Of a stretch of 64,000 nt of DNA, positions 1 through 10,601 are shown piece by piece; the first letter of the stretch is position 1; each line of letters begins with the position of its first letter. Source of the stretch: an uncultured Caulobacter sp. (GTDB lineage Bacteria; Pseudomonadota; Alphaproteobacteria; Caulobacterales; Caulobacteraceae). The notes beneath the pieces were generated by a model. It worked only from the letters and a program-made list of their open reading frames with translations. It searched no databases and was not told where the DNA came from. Position numbers and translations under genes: made by a program. Where the stretch lies: contig CAJYMH010000033.1 of NCBI GenBank assembly GCA_913776195.1, positions 1 through 64,000 of the forward strand, given 5' to 3'.

Positions 1-1574
1 CCGGCTATACGACCGCGACCCCCATCCAGGCCCAAGCCATTCCGGTGGCCCTTGCCGGCGGCGACGTCCTCGGCATCGCCCAGACCGGCACCGGCAAGAC
101 CGCCGCCTTCACCCTTCCGCTGATCGACCGCCTGGCCGCCGGCCGGGCCAAGGCCCGCATGCCGCGCGCCCTGGTCATCGCCCCGACCCGCGAACTGGCC
201 GACCAGGTCGCCGCCAGCTTCGAGAAATACGCCAAGGGCACCAAGCTGTCCTGGGCTCTGCTGATCGGCGGCGTATCGTTCGGCGACCAGGAAAAGAAGC
301 TGGACCGCGGCGTTGACGTGCTGATCGCCACCCCTGGCCGCCTGCTCGACCATTTCGAACGCGGCAAACTGCTGATGACCGGCGTCCAGATCATGGTCGT
401 CGATGAAGCCGACCGCATGCTGGACATGGGCTTCATCCCGGACATCGAGCGCATCTTCAAGATGACGCCGCCGAAGAAGCAGACCCTGTTCTTCTCGGCC
501 ACCATGCCGCCGGAAATCACCCGGCTGACCAAGCAGTTCCTGAACGACCCGACCCGCATTGAGGTCGCCAAGCCGGCGACCACGAACGCGAACATCGCCC
601 AGTTCCTAGCGCGGATCCCGCTTTCGGACCCGAAGGCCAAGCGCATGACCCTGCGCGAGTTGATCAGCCGGTCCGAGGTGAAGAACGGCATCGTCTTCTG
701 CAACCGCAAGACGGAAGTCGATATCGTCGCAAAGTCGCTGAAGGTCCACGGTCTGGACGCAGCGCCGATCCACGGCGACCTGGATCAATCGCAGCGTATG
801 AAGACCTTGGCCGACTTCCGCGCCGGAAATCTGAAGCTGCTCGTGGCCTCCGACGTCGCCGCGCGCGGCCTGGACATCCCGGAAGTCAGCCACGTCTTCA
901 ATTACGACGTGCCGCATCACGCCGACGACTACGTGCACCGCATCGGCCGCACCGGCCGCGCCGGCCGTACCGGCGAGGCGTTCATGATTGTAACGCCGTC
1001 GGACGACAAGGGGCTGGACAAGGTCCTGAAGCTCATCGGCAAGACCCCGGAAGAGGCCGTGGTCGAGCTCGACTGGAGCCAGGCCAAGGACGATCGCCGT
1101 CCGAGCGAAAAGTCCGGCCGCGGCCGTGAACGCGGCGGTCGTGACCGCGGTGAACGCGGCGGCCGCAGCCGCAGTCGTTCGACCGAAGCCGCCGCTCCGG
1201 TGGAAGCGGTCGAGGCCGTCGATACCGTAGAGGTGATCGAAACCGCGCCCAAGCCACGCCGCGAGCGCAGCCGCAATCGCCCCGAACGCGTAGAGGCGCC
1301 GGAGCGCGTCGAAGCCGCAGCCGAGCGTACTGAACGCGCTGAACGTAGCGAACGTACCGAACGCTCTGAGCGCAGCTCCCGCTCGGACAACCGGCGCGAC
1401 GCCCGTCCGCAACCCGAAGCCGAAGGCCCGCGCTCCAGCCGTGGCGGCGTGAAGGCGCCTCGCCTGCCTCGCGACGACGATGATCGCCGCGTGGTTGGTT
1501 TCGGCAATGACGTTCCGGCCTTCCTGATGCGCGCGCCGCCTCGCATAGCGGCCAAGGCCGAAGCGGAAGACTAG
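1..1574 (+). CDS. DEAD-box ATP-dependent RNA helicase (RhlE-like), 5' end cut by window
   Basis: The gene is cut at its 5' end: the reading frame is already open at base 3 and encodes GYTTATPIQAQAIP, the helicase Q motif, so the GTG at 45 is internal and not a start. Further motifs follow in family order: AQTGTGKT (Walker A, about visible residue 26), PTRELA, TPGR, VVDEADRML (Walker B, about 134), SAT, and HRIGRTGRAG (motif VI, about 312). Together these form the two RecA-like domains that unwind short RNA duplexes using ATP. After about residue 360 comes a long, low-complexity basic tail rich in RG, RS and ER repeats, typical of RhlE-type helicases and probably an RNA-binding extension that is disordered. 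It converges with the next gene, the stops lying 5 bp apart. The helicase call is secure; the RhlE subclass is an inference from the tail. Confidence 0.95.
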   Translation, partial: GYTTATPIQAQAIPVALAGGDVLGIAQTGTGKTAAFTLPLIDRLAAGRAKARMPRALVIAPTRELADQVAASFEKYAKGTKLSWALLIGGVSFGDQEKKLDRGVDVLIATPGRLLDHFERGKLLMTGVQIMVVDEADRMLDMGFIPDIERIFKMTPPKKQTLFFSATMPPEITRLTKQFLNDPTRIEVAKPATTNANIAQFLARIPLSDPKAKRMTLRELISRSEVKNGIVFCNRKTEVDIVAKSLKVHGLDAAPIHGDLDQSQRMKTLADFRAGNLKLLVASDVAARGLDIPEVSHVFNYDVPHHADDYVHRIGRTGRAGRTGEAFMIVTPSDDKGLDKVLKLIGKTPEEAVVELDWSQAKDDRRPSEKSGRGRERGGRDRGERGGRSRSRSTEAAAPVEAVEAVDTVEVIETAPKPRRERSRNRPERVEAPERVEAAAERTERAERSERTERSERSSRSDNRRDARPQPEAEGPRSSRGGVKAPRLPRDDDDRRVVGFGNDVPAFLMRAPPRIAAKAEAED

Positions 1575-1579
1575 GCCGC

Positions 1580-2380
1580 CTAACGGCCCTTGAAATTGGC
1601 GAGCCGCTTTTGAAGAAAGGCGGCCACGCCCTCCAGAAAGTCGTCGGTCTTGCCGGCGGCTTTTTGCGTTCTGCGTTCGGCGTCGAGCTGGCTGTTCCAG
1701 TCGGCGTCCAGGCTATCCCACATCAGCTTGCGGATATGGCCCAGAGCCGCCGGCCCCTTGGCCAGCTCCGTCGCCAGCGCCATCGCCGTCGGCACGAGTT
1801 CCGCATCGGAGACGCAGCGATTGATAAGGCCCCACTCCAGCGCCGTCCTGGCTGGGACCTTGTCTCCCAACAGCGCCATCTCCATGGCCCGCGCCTTGCC
1901 GACCAAGCGCGGCAGCAGGTACGTCGAGCCGCCGTCAGGCGCCAGGCCGATGCGCCGGAACGCCTGCAGGAAATAAGCGCTCTCGCCCGCGACGATGATG
2001 TCGCCGAGAAGGGCGATAGAGCACCCGATCCCCGCCGCCGCGCCGTTCACCGCCGTGACGATGGGAATGGGCAGATCACGAAACTGGGTGACGAGAGGGT
2101 TGTAGACCTTCTCCAGCGACGCCCCCACATCGGGCTTGCCATCCTCGTCGATCGGCCTCCCGGCGGTTCCGCCGCCAGACAGATTGGCGCCGGAGCAAAA
2201 GCCCCTGCCCTCGCCGGTCAACAGCACCGCGCGAGCCGTCTCAGCCGCCTGGTCCAGGGCGGCAGACAGCTGTCCCGCCATTTCCATGCTGGCTGCGTTC
2301 AAGGTCGAGGGGTCGGTCAGGGTGATCAAGGCCACCCCGTCCACGAGCTCGAACCGGACCTTGGTGTTGTCGTCCGCCAT
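1580..2380 (-). CDS. Enoyl-CoA hydratase/isomerase family protein, PaaG-like
   Basis: A crotonase-fold protein of 266 aa, the normal length for the family, expected to act on acyl-CoA thioesters in the cytoplasm (beta-oxidation or phenylacetate-type ring isomerisation). The oxyanion-hole segments GFCSGANL and GAAAGIGCSIAL are present. Both glutamates of classical enoyl-CoA hydratase appear to be replaced (GCSIAL where GCEL is usual, QAF where QPE is usual). The IGLAPDGG segment supplies an aspartate in the position used by PaaG-type isomerases, so isomerase chemistry is more likely than plain hydration. The ATG at 2380 is preceded by a GGGAGGA ribosome site. The C-terminus (LANFKGR) resembles that of the second crotonase at 52297-53097. 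Family assignment is firm; the substrate is not known. Confidence 0.9.
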   Translation of the reverse strand: MADDNTKVRFELVDGVALITLTDPSTLNAASMEMAGQLSAALDQAAETARAVLLTGEGRGFCSGANLSGGGTAGRPIDEDGKPDVGASLEKVYNPLVTQFRDLPIPIVTAVNGAAAGIGCSIALLGDIIVAGESAYFLQAFRRIGLAPDGGSTYLLPRLVGKARAMEMALLGDKVPARTALEWGLINRCVSDAELVPTAMALATELAKGPAALGHIRKLMWDSLDADWNSQLDAERRTQKAAGKTDDFLEGVAAFLQKRLANFKGR

Positions 2381-2442
2381 GGTCGTCCTCCCTTTTGAAG
2401 AGGACGTTAGGAACCGGCCCTAGCGTAACGCCAGAGGAAAAA

Positions 2443-3498
2443 TCAGGCGGCGACCGACAGGGTTTCGGCGTTGGTCACGCGGTTGCGGCCCGAGCGCTTG
2501 GAAGCATAGAGCCCGGAATCGGCGCGCTCCATCAGGCCATGGGAAAGCTCGCCCTCGTGCAGTTCAGCCAGACCGGCGGAAATCGTGATCGTGCCCAGGT
2601 CTTCGTTAGTCGAGCGGCGCTTCAGCATCCGCGACGACACTTCCAGGCGGATCTCCTCCAGGGTCGCGGTGACCGTTGCGGCGTCCTCTCGCGGGAAGAT
2701 CATGGCGAACTCCTCGCCGCCGTAACGGGCGGCGAAGCGCGGCGGGGCACCGACGCGTCCGATGACGCTAGCCACATAACGCAGCACCTGATCACCCGTC
2801 TGGTGGCCCCAGGTGTCGTTGAAGCCCTTGAAATGGTCGATGTCGAGCAGGGCCAGGGTCAGAGTGGTCCCCGCCTCCTTGGCCTCGGCGCAGGCGCGCT
2901 CCAGCTCCTCGTCGAAGGCTTTGCGGTTGGCCAGGTTGGTCAGGCCGTCGGTCGTGGCGTCGCGGCGCACCTGCTCCAGGTGTTCCTTCAACCGCTCCAC
3001 CTCGGCGGTGGATTCCGTCAAGCGGCGCTCGAGCGCTTCGGTCTCGTCGCGCGCGCGCCGCGTGGCGGCGGATAGTTGGTCCACCAGAAGCCGCAGGGTC
3101 GCGCCGTCGGTTTGCTCGTCCAGATGCTTGCTGGCGCCGTCCAGCGTCTCGCCGAACGCGGCGGTGGAGCGGCGAGCCTGTTTGATGGCCTTGGAGACCA
3201 GCTCGAGCTCCTTGCCCAGCAGGTCGCCAGCATCGCGGATCTGTTCGTTCAACCGCGCCTTGGCCAGATGCTTACCGGCCAGGGTCTCGATGATCGTGTC
3301 GGTGATTGTCTCTCCGGACGCCAGCAGCGCTGCGAAATCACGGGAGAGATCGCTCTGAGGATCGGCGACGAAGTTGATGCAGACTTCATAGTTCAGCGGC
3401 GTCGGCCAGATATGATGGGTCTCCATCAGCTCCAGTGCGCGACGGGCCAGTTGAATGGCCCCCGGGCCGCGCAGCTTGGCTTCAACCTCAGCCGACAT
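2443..3498 (-). CDS. Diguanylate cyclase (GGDEF domain), soluble
   Basis: Predicted to make cyclic di-GMP from two GTP. The C-terminal GGDEF domain (about residues 180-345) has the signature GGEEF at 260-264 and metal-binding aspartates in LLDIDHFKGFND (D219, D221). The N-terminal 170 residues have no membrane segment and include a charged helical stretch (about 145-178) likely to form a coiled coil. The residues where the inhibitory RxxD I-site should sit, five positions before GGEEF, read APPR, so product inhibition through this site seems to be absent. Architecture and location beside the suf operon recall DgcB of Caulobacter crescentus, but that identity is only an inference. The gene lies 144 bp downstream of the DUF6165 gene and probably has its own promoter. 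Confidence 0.93.
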   Translation of the reverse strand: MSAEVEAKLRGPGAIQLARRALELMETHHIWPTPLNYEVCINFVADPQSDLSRDFAALLASGETITDTIIETLAGKHLAKARLNEQIRDAGDLLGKELELVSKAIKQARRSTAAFGETLDGASKHLDEQTDGATLRLLVDQLSAATRRARDETEALERRLTESTAEVERLKEHLEQVRRDATTDGLTNLANRKAFDEELERACAEAKEAGTTLTLALLDIDHFKGFNDTWGHQTGDQVLRYVASVIGRVGAPPRFAARYGGEEFAMIFPREDAATVTATLEEIRLEVSSRMLKRRSTNEDLGTITISAGLAELHEGELSHGLMERADSGLYASKRSGRNRVTNAETLSVAA

Positions 3499-3642
3499 GC
3501 TCGATATTTCCCTCAGGAACCGTCGCCGCGGAACAGCGGACGCGCGACTTACGAGCCAGACTTAAACCGCAGAGGACAAACGACGGGTTAAGGACGACCA
3601 GAATGCGTTCGATGAACATTGATATATTGATCGCAAGACTTG

Positions 3643-4038
3643 CTAATTCGCGAGATACGGCTTGTAGCTCTTCTCTTCAACAATCTCCGAGCCGGCCGCC
3701 ACGTTGATCGACCGCTTGATCGCGGCGCGACGGTCGTTCTCGATATAGACCGAACGGGCGAGGCTCACGAACCGGGGCCCGAAATCCTGGCGACGTTCGC
3801 AGTCGCGCTTGCCGTCTTCGATATCCCATAGGGCGGCGTTCACAGCCTGGAGTTCTGCGGTCAGGCCAGCCAGCGCCGGCTCATCAGCCAGCGCTTCGGC
3901 GGCGATCGCCTCCAGCATCTCCAGCTCCTTGCGGACGTTGGCTTCCTTGGCCGGATCGCCGATCCGCTCCGCCTTCACGCGCAGGATGGTGATCTTGTCC
4001 AACAGCTCGCCGGCCGAGATCGGGGCCATGATCGCCAT
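3643..4038 (-). CDS. DUF6165 family protein
   Basis: A 131-aa soluble protein opening with ISAGELLDKITILRVKAERI and containing a conserved-looking central KRDCER and a Y-rich C-terminus (VEEKSYKPYLAN). I recognise the N-terminal GELLDKITIL pattern as typical of DUF6165 proteins, which are often found beside glycosyltransferase genes; their biochemical role is not known to me. The start overlaps the stop of the preceding GT9 gene (TGATG at 4036-4040), so translation is probably coupled and the protein may assist the glycosyltransferase. An alternative start lies at 4029. This is the last gene of the iscR-suf operon. Confidence 0.65.
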   Translation of the reverse strand: MAIMAPISAGELLDKITILRVKAERIGDPAKEANVRKELEMLEAIAAEALADEPALAGLTAELQAVNAALWDIEDGKRDCERRQDFGPRFVSLARSVYIENDRRAAIKRSINVAAGSEIVEEKSYKPYLAN

Positions 4039-4994
4039 CAGCTGCGCGTCTCCAACAACCGCTCCAAAGCCGCCGACGCCGCATCCAGCGGAAGGGCGGA
4101 CATGTCCTGCCCGTAGTCTTCGGCGACCAGAACTTCAAGCGTGCGGGCGGCGGGGCGGAACTTCACCGCCTTGCGGCGATCCTTCTGAAGACTGAGCAGC
4201 GGCGCGCCGCCCGCCGCCAGCATATGCCCCGGGCCCGCGTCGTTGGCCACTGCGGCGGCGAGCCGGGACGCCAGCGCGATCACCAGCAGCGGCCCCTTCA
4301 CGTGGGTCAGCACGTCCTTGCGGTCGGCTTCCGGGAACAGGGCGTCGGGCAAGGCAAGGCGCGCCGCCTTGGCGTCGGTCGCCTCGTCAGGACCGAAGAA
4401 GAAAACCGGCGTGCGGCCTGCCTGCTGCTGCTGGATCGCGAGGGACAGATAGCGCTCCAGCGGCCAGCGCTTCTCCTGCCCGCCCGCGCCGGGGGCGAAG
4501 CCCACATAGGTCGGGCCGAAGGGCAGCAGTATCTGCGCCGCGGCTAGGGCGTCAGGATTGGTCAGTGCGATCGGGCGCGGCGCCCCCTGCCCATTCGTGG
4601 CCTTGGCCAACAGCACTGCGAGACGCTCGGTCACCGCCTCCGGCCAATCCTTGGCGGGCTTGCTCACATAGCGGCGCCCCGCACGGCGGGCGACCAGACT
4701 GCGACGCAGGTTCTCCTGCGTGTCGATGACGAGGTCGAACTTGCGGCCGCCGAACGGCTTCACCCAGGGCAGAATGTCGCCCGGCGCGTCGCCGGTGGGA
4801 CCGTCGATCAGGATTTCGTCGATATAGCCCTCGACCACCGCCTTAAGCGGCCCGGCATAGACCGTATCGCCCTTGGCGGCGGCCCAGCTGATGCGGGCGT
4901 CTGGAAAGGCGGCCCGCAGACCCGCGATGAACGGCAGCTTGATCAGACCATCGCCGATCACCTCACCCATCGAATAGACTAGGATCGAGGTCAC
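4038..4994 (-). CDS. Glycosyltransferase family 9 protein (heptosyltransferase-like)
   Basis: A GT9-type protein of 318 aa, related to ADP-heptose:LPS heptosyltransferases that transfer a sugar to lipopolysaccharide core or another glycan at the inner face of the membrane. The N-terminus ILVYSMGEVIGDGLIKLPFI corresponds to the glycine-rich first beta-alpha unit of the GT-B fold. The segment YVGFAPGAGGQEKRWPLERY and the following LVIALASRLAAAVANDAGPGHMLAAGG match the C-terminal nucleotide-sugar site (the D/N-x-GPxH motif). The GTG at 4994 overlaps the stop of the GFA gene (GTGA) and is preferred to the upstream GTG at 5012. Being embedded in the suf operon is unusual. The donor and acceptor cannot be deduced. 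Confidence 0.8.
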   Translation of the reverse strand: MTSILVYSMGEVIGDGLIKLPFIAGLRAAFPDARISWAAAKGDTVYAGPLKAVVEGYIDEILIDGPTGDAPGDILPWVKPFGGRKFDLVIDTQENLRRSLVARRAGRRYVSKPAKDWPEAVTERLAVLLAKATNGQGAPRPIALTNPDALAAAQILLPFGPTYVGFAPGAGGQEKRWPLERYLSLAIQQQQAGRTPVFFFGPDEATDAKAARLALPDALFPEADRKDVLTHVKGPLLVIALASRLAAAVANDAGPGHMLAAGGAPLLSLQKDRRKAVKFRPAARTLEVLVAEDYGQDMSALPLDAASAALERLLETRS

Positions 4995-5386
4995 ACCCGC
5001 GGCCCCGGCCACTCCGGGCGCGGATCAACGCTTTCCACCGTCATGTTCTCCCCCTCGGTGGCGCGCACCGGCAAGGTGGAGTGATCGAAACCGTCCAGGC
5101 AGAAGACGTTGATCCCATAGTGATCCGGCGCCGACCGCTTCCGATGGAAGGTGTAGATGCCGCACACCGAACAGAAGCGATGCTGCGCCCGCCTGGTGTT
5201 CCACTGGTACAGGGACAGCTTGTCCTCGCCCTCAAGGATGGTCAGGGCGCTTTCATGCACCTTGGTCATCAGGGCGTTTTTCTTGATGCAGATCGAGCAG
5301 TCGCAGGTGGTCAGCTCGTCCGGTTCGACGTCCACGCGAAACTTCACGGTCCCGCAGTGGCAGGAACCGAAATAGGGCGCGGTCAT
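4991..5386 (-). CDS. GFA family zinc-binding protein (formaldehyde-activating enzyme fold)
   Basis: A 131-aa protein with the cysteine pattern of the GFA (glutathione-dependent formaldehyde-activating enzyme/Mss4-like) fold: CHCG near the N-terminus, CDCSIC at about residues 30-35, and CSVCG about residue 77, sufficient for the two zinc sites of the family. The biochemical function of most GFA relatives is uncertain, and formaldehyde scavenging has been questioned for the family, so no reaction is assigned. I chose the ATG at 5386 because it overlaps the sufA stop (ATGA) and places CHCG close to the N-terminus; the frame remains open further upstream. It is co-transcribed with the suf genes, and a metal or redox role would fit but is inference. 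Confidence 0.82.
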   Translation of the reverse strand: MTAPYFGSCHCGTVKFRVDVEPDELTTCDCSICIKKNALMTKVHESALTILEGEDKLSLYQWNTRRAQHRFCSVCGIYTFHRKRSAPDHYGINVFCLDGFDHSTLPVRATEGENMTVESVDPRPEWPGPRV

Positions 5387-5772
5387 GCCCGCTCTTCGAC
5401 CGATTGCGGGATGATGGTGACGCTTTCGCCGCAACCGCACGCGTCCGTCTCGTTCGGGTTATGGAACACGAACTTGGACGACAGTCGGGTGGTTTCGTAG
5501 TCGATCTCAGTGCCGACCAGAAACAGCACCGCCTTGGGGTCGATCAGGATGGTGACGCCCTTGTCCTCGACCACCTCGTCCAGCGGCGCGCGGTCTTCGG
5601 CGTATTCGAAGATGTACTCCTGGCCAGCGCAGCCCCCATTCTTCACGCCCACGCGCAGGCCGGCATAGGGCTTCTCGGCCTTGGCCATGATCTCCTGGAC
5701 GCGCGCGGCGGCGCGGTCGCTGAGGGTGACGACCTTGGGGCGGGGACGACGGGGGCGGGCTGCGAGTTCCAT
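5383..5772 (-). CDS. sufA: Iron-sulfur cluster assembly A-type carrier (SufA/IscA/HesB)
   Basis: A-type Fe-S carrier of 129 aa that accepts clusters from the SufBCD scaffold and passes them to apo-enzymes in the cytoplasm. The three conserved cysteines are present: one in the GGCAGQEY segment and two in the ACGCGES segment near the C-terminus. The N-terminal 15 residues are a basic, proline-rich extension (ARPRRPRPK) before the conserved TLSDRAAARV start of the domain. The gene follows sufT by 4 bp and overlaps the next gene by ATGA, which places it firmly in the suf operon. SufA, ErpA and IscA cannot be separated by eye; the name rests on context. Confidence 0.9.
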   Translation of the reverse strand: MELAARPRRPRPKVVTLSDRAAARVQEIMAKAEKPYAGLRVGVKNGGCAGQEYIFEYAEDRAPLDEVVEDKGVTILIDPKAVLFLVGTEIDYETTRLSSKFVFHNPNETDACGCGESVTIIPQSVEERA

Positions 5773-5776
5773 GGCC

Positions 5777-6127
5777 TCAGAACATGTTCAGCTGGAGTTT
5801 AGCTTCGTCCGACATGCGAGATTGATCCCACGGCGGCTCGAACACCAGATCCACATGACAGGATTTCAGGCCCGGGATCTCCATCACCGCATCCTGCACC
5901 CAGCCCGGCATTTCACCGGCCACCGGGCATCCTGGCGCGGTCAGGGTCATCTCGATCTTGACGTCCTTGTCGTCGGAGACGTCGACCTTGTAGATCAAGC
6001 CAAGCTCGTAGATGTCGACCGGGATTTCCGGGTCGAAGACGGTCTTCAGCTTCTCGATCAGCTGGTCAGTCAGGCGGTCCAGGTCGGCCTGCGGAAGGGC
6101 GGTCGTGGCGGGTGCTGCGTCGTCCAT
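5777..6127 (-). CDS. sufT: SUF system Fe-S assembly protein SufT (MIP18/DUF59 family)
   Basis: A 116-aa MIP18-type protein. The domain begins at DPEIPVDIYELGLIY and includes the conserved APGCPVAGEMP loop with its single cysteine and the C-terminal VFEPPWDQSRMSDEAKLQL segment. Members encoded in suf operons (SufT) support Fe-S cluster maturation, probably delivering clusters to particular clients. I prefer the ATG at 6127, 7 bp after the sufS stop, to the in-frame TTG at 6142 that would overlap sufS. The protein is not membrane-bound and has no signal peptide. Confidence 0.87.
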   Translation of the reverse strand: MDDAAPATTALPQADLDRLTDQLIEKLKTVFDPEIPVDIYELGLIYKVDVSDDKDVKIEMTLTAPGCPVAGEMPGWVQDAVMEIPGLKSCHVDLVFEPPWDQSRMSDEAKLQLNMF

Positions 6128-6134
6128 GGATCGT

Positions 6135-7352
6135 CTAACCAAACAAACTGTGAGCCTTGACCAGGGCGTCGACGAAGACGTCGGCCTCAGCCTCGGTGTT
6201 ATATAGGGCGAAGGAGGCTCGAGCGCTCGAGGTGACCCCGAAACGGGCCATCAGAGGCTCGGCGCAATGGGTGCCGGCGCGCACGGCGACGCCATGCCGG
6301 TCGAGGATCTGGGCCACGTCATGGGCATGCGCGCCCTCGACGGTGAAGGCCAAGATGGCCCCCTTCTCCTCGCTGTTGCCGATGATCCGCAGCCAGTTGT
6401 GACCGGCCAGACGCTCGACGGCGCGGTCGTACAGCTTGCGTTCGTAGGCGGCGATCCCGGCCCGGTCGAACTGGCTCATCCAGTCCACGGCCGCGCCGAA
6501 ACCGATGGCCTCGATGATCGGGGGGGTGCCGGCCTCGAAACGATGCGGCGGCTCCGCGTAGGTGATCCGGTCCATCGACACGACGCCGATCATCTCGCCG
6601 CCACCCTGATAGGGCCGCAGGGCCGCCAGCGCCTCGGTGCGGCCGTAGAGCGCGCCGATGCCGGTGGGGCCATAGAGCTTGTGCGCCGAAAACGCGTAGA
6701 AATCCGCGCCGATCGCCTGCACGTCCACCGGCAGGTGAACCACGCCCTGGCAACCGTCGACGACCGTCACCGCGCCGGCCGTGCGGGCCAGCCGGACGAT
6801 CTCCTCCACCGGATTGATCACGCCGGTGACGTTGGACATGTGGCCGACGGCGACGACCTTGGTCCGCGCGTTCAGCAGGCCCTTGAAGGCCTCCATGTCC
6901 AGCGTGCCGTCGTCCAGCACCGGGATCCAGCGCAGCACAGCGCCCTGCCGTTCACGCAGGAAATGCCAGGGCACGATGTTCGCATGGTGCTCGGCCTGGG
7001 AGATGATGATCTCGTCGCCCGCCTGGATCGTCGCGCCCAGGCCCGAGGCCACGAGGTTGATCGCCTCCGTCCCGCCCTTGGTGAAGACGATGTTGTCGGG
7101 GCTCTCGGCGTTGATGAAGCGCGTGACGCTGGCCCGCGCCGCCTCGTAGGCGTCGGTCGTCTCGTTGGCCAGGGTATGCAGGCCGCGATGGACGTTGGCG
7201 TAGGAATGCTCCATCGCCCGCGTCATCGCTTCGATCACGGCGCGCGGCTTCTGGGCGCTGGCGGCGCTGTCCAGATAGACCAGCGGCTTGCCGTTCACCT
7301 GCCGCGACAGGATCGGAAACTCCGCGCGGATCGCCTCTGCATCGAACGCCAT
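6135..7352 (-). CDS. sufS: Cysteine desulfurase SufS
   Basis: PLP-dependent group II cysteine desulfurase of 405 aa that takes sulfur from L-cysteine as a persulfide for the SufBCD scaffold. The PLP lysine lies in FSAHKLYGPTG, the upstream aspartate in VVDGCQGVVH, and the catalytic cysteine in RAGTHCAEPLM, a SufS-type short loop. The start at 7352 begins MAFDAEAIRAEFPIL, the usual SufS opening, and overlaps the sufD stop (TGATG). No sufE gene is visible in the operon, so the sulfur-acceptor partner must lie elsewhere. A second desulfurase of the IscS/NifS type is encoded at the operon's front. Confidence 0.96.
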   Translation of the reverse strand: MAFDAEAIRAEFPILSRQVNGKPLVYLDSAASAQKPRAVIEAMTRAMEHSYANVHRGLHTLANETTDAYEAARASVTRFINAESPDNIVFTKGGTEAINLVASGLGATIQAGDEIIISQAEHHANIVPWHFLRERQGAVLRWIPVLDDGTLDMEAFKGLLNARTKVVAVGHMSNVTGVINPVEEIVRLARTAGAVTVVDGCQGVVHLPVDVQAIGADFYAFSAHKLYGPTGIGALYGRTEALAALRPYQGGGEMIGVVSMDRITYAEPPHRFEAGTPPIIEAIGFGAAVDWMSQFDRAGIAAYERKLYDRAVERLAGHNWLRIIGNSEEKGAILAFTVEGAHAHDVAQILDRHGVAVRAGTHCAEPLMARFGVTSSARASFALYNTEAEADVFVDALVKAHSLFG

Positions 7353-8382
7353 CAGACGGCTCCCAGGTGCGTGGCGACCCACTGGCGGGCCACGTCGCGG
7401 GCTTCGTCGTTGGCGATGCGGTCGACCACCTCGCCGACAAAGGCCTCGGCCAGCATGGCGCGGGCCTGGGCGTCGGGAATGCCGCGCTGACGGGCGTAGA
7501 ACAGGGCGTCCTCGTCCAGCGCGCCGATGGTGTTGCCGTGGGCGCAGGACACGTCATCGGCGTAGATCAGCAGCTCCGGCTTGGCGTCGATCTCCGCCTT
7601 CTCGGAAAGGATCAGGGCATGGTGGCCCATGCGAGCGTCGGTCTTGTCCGCCCCCTTCTCGACCACGATGCGACCCTGGAACACGCCGCGCGCCTGGTCG
7701 CGGACGATGCCCTTGGTCAATTGGCTGGTCTCCCCGCCGACGCCCTCATGAGCCACGGCAGTGGTCAGGTCGGCATGGCGCTGGCCATCCAGCAGATAGC
7801 CGGCGTCCATCCGCACCGTCGCGCCCTCGCCCGGATGGGCGATGCGGGTCTCTAGCCGTTGGCGGCGCGCTCCGGTGGTCAGGGTCGTCTGCTCGAACCG
7901 AGCGCCTTTGGCCAGAACGACCGTAGCGGTGCTCACCGCAACGGCGTCAGCCGCGTCGGCCGCCAGAACGATGCGCTCAAGCCGGCCCCCGGCGTCGACG
8001 CTCAGGTTCAGGCGGGTTTCGGTCAGATAGCCCTCGCCCAGACCTTCATAGCTCTCCAACAGGGTCAGCTCACCGGCTTCGCCCACACTGACGCTCAGGT
8101 CGGCGCCGTGGGCCGTGTGGCTGGTGTCGGCGATGACGCGCAAGCGCACGGTGCGTCGCTCGCCCGCCGGAACGATCAGCGCCTCCACATCACCGCGGAC
8201 CACGCCGTTGACCATCAGGACGTCTCCGTCGCCGAACGCACCGGCCTCGAACCGCCGCTCGCTAGCTGGCGAGACTGGCGGCATGGCGCGGATCAGTCCG
8301 CGCAGGTCGGTCCAGCGCCAGTCCTCATCCCGCCGTGACGGCAGCAGGGCGACGTCGCCAGCCGCTATGGCTTGAGAGACGC

Positions 8383-8386
<4 letters not shown>
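7352..8386 (-). CDS. sufD: Fe-S cluster scaffold protein SufD
   Basis: SufD of 344 aa, partner of SufB and SufC in the SufBC2D scaffold complex where nascent clusters are assembled. The C-terminal half shows the hallmark beta-helix and conserved stretch SCAHGNTIGALDEDALFYARQRGI followed by ARAMLAEAFVGEV, which SufB shares in a related form. The GTG start at 8386 overlaps the sufC stop as GTGA; the next residues (SVSQAIAAGD) fit the variable SufD N-terminus. The conserved histidine after the cysteine in SCAHG, implicated in cluster assembly at the SufB-SufD interface, is retained. Confidence 0.95.
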
Positions 8387-9129
<743 letters not shown>

Positions 9130-9131
9130 AA

Positions 9132-10600
<1,469 letters not shown>

Positions 10601-10601
<1 letters not shown>

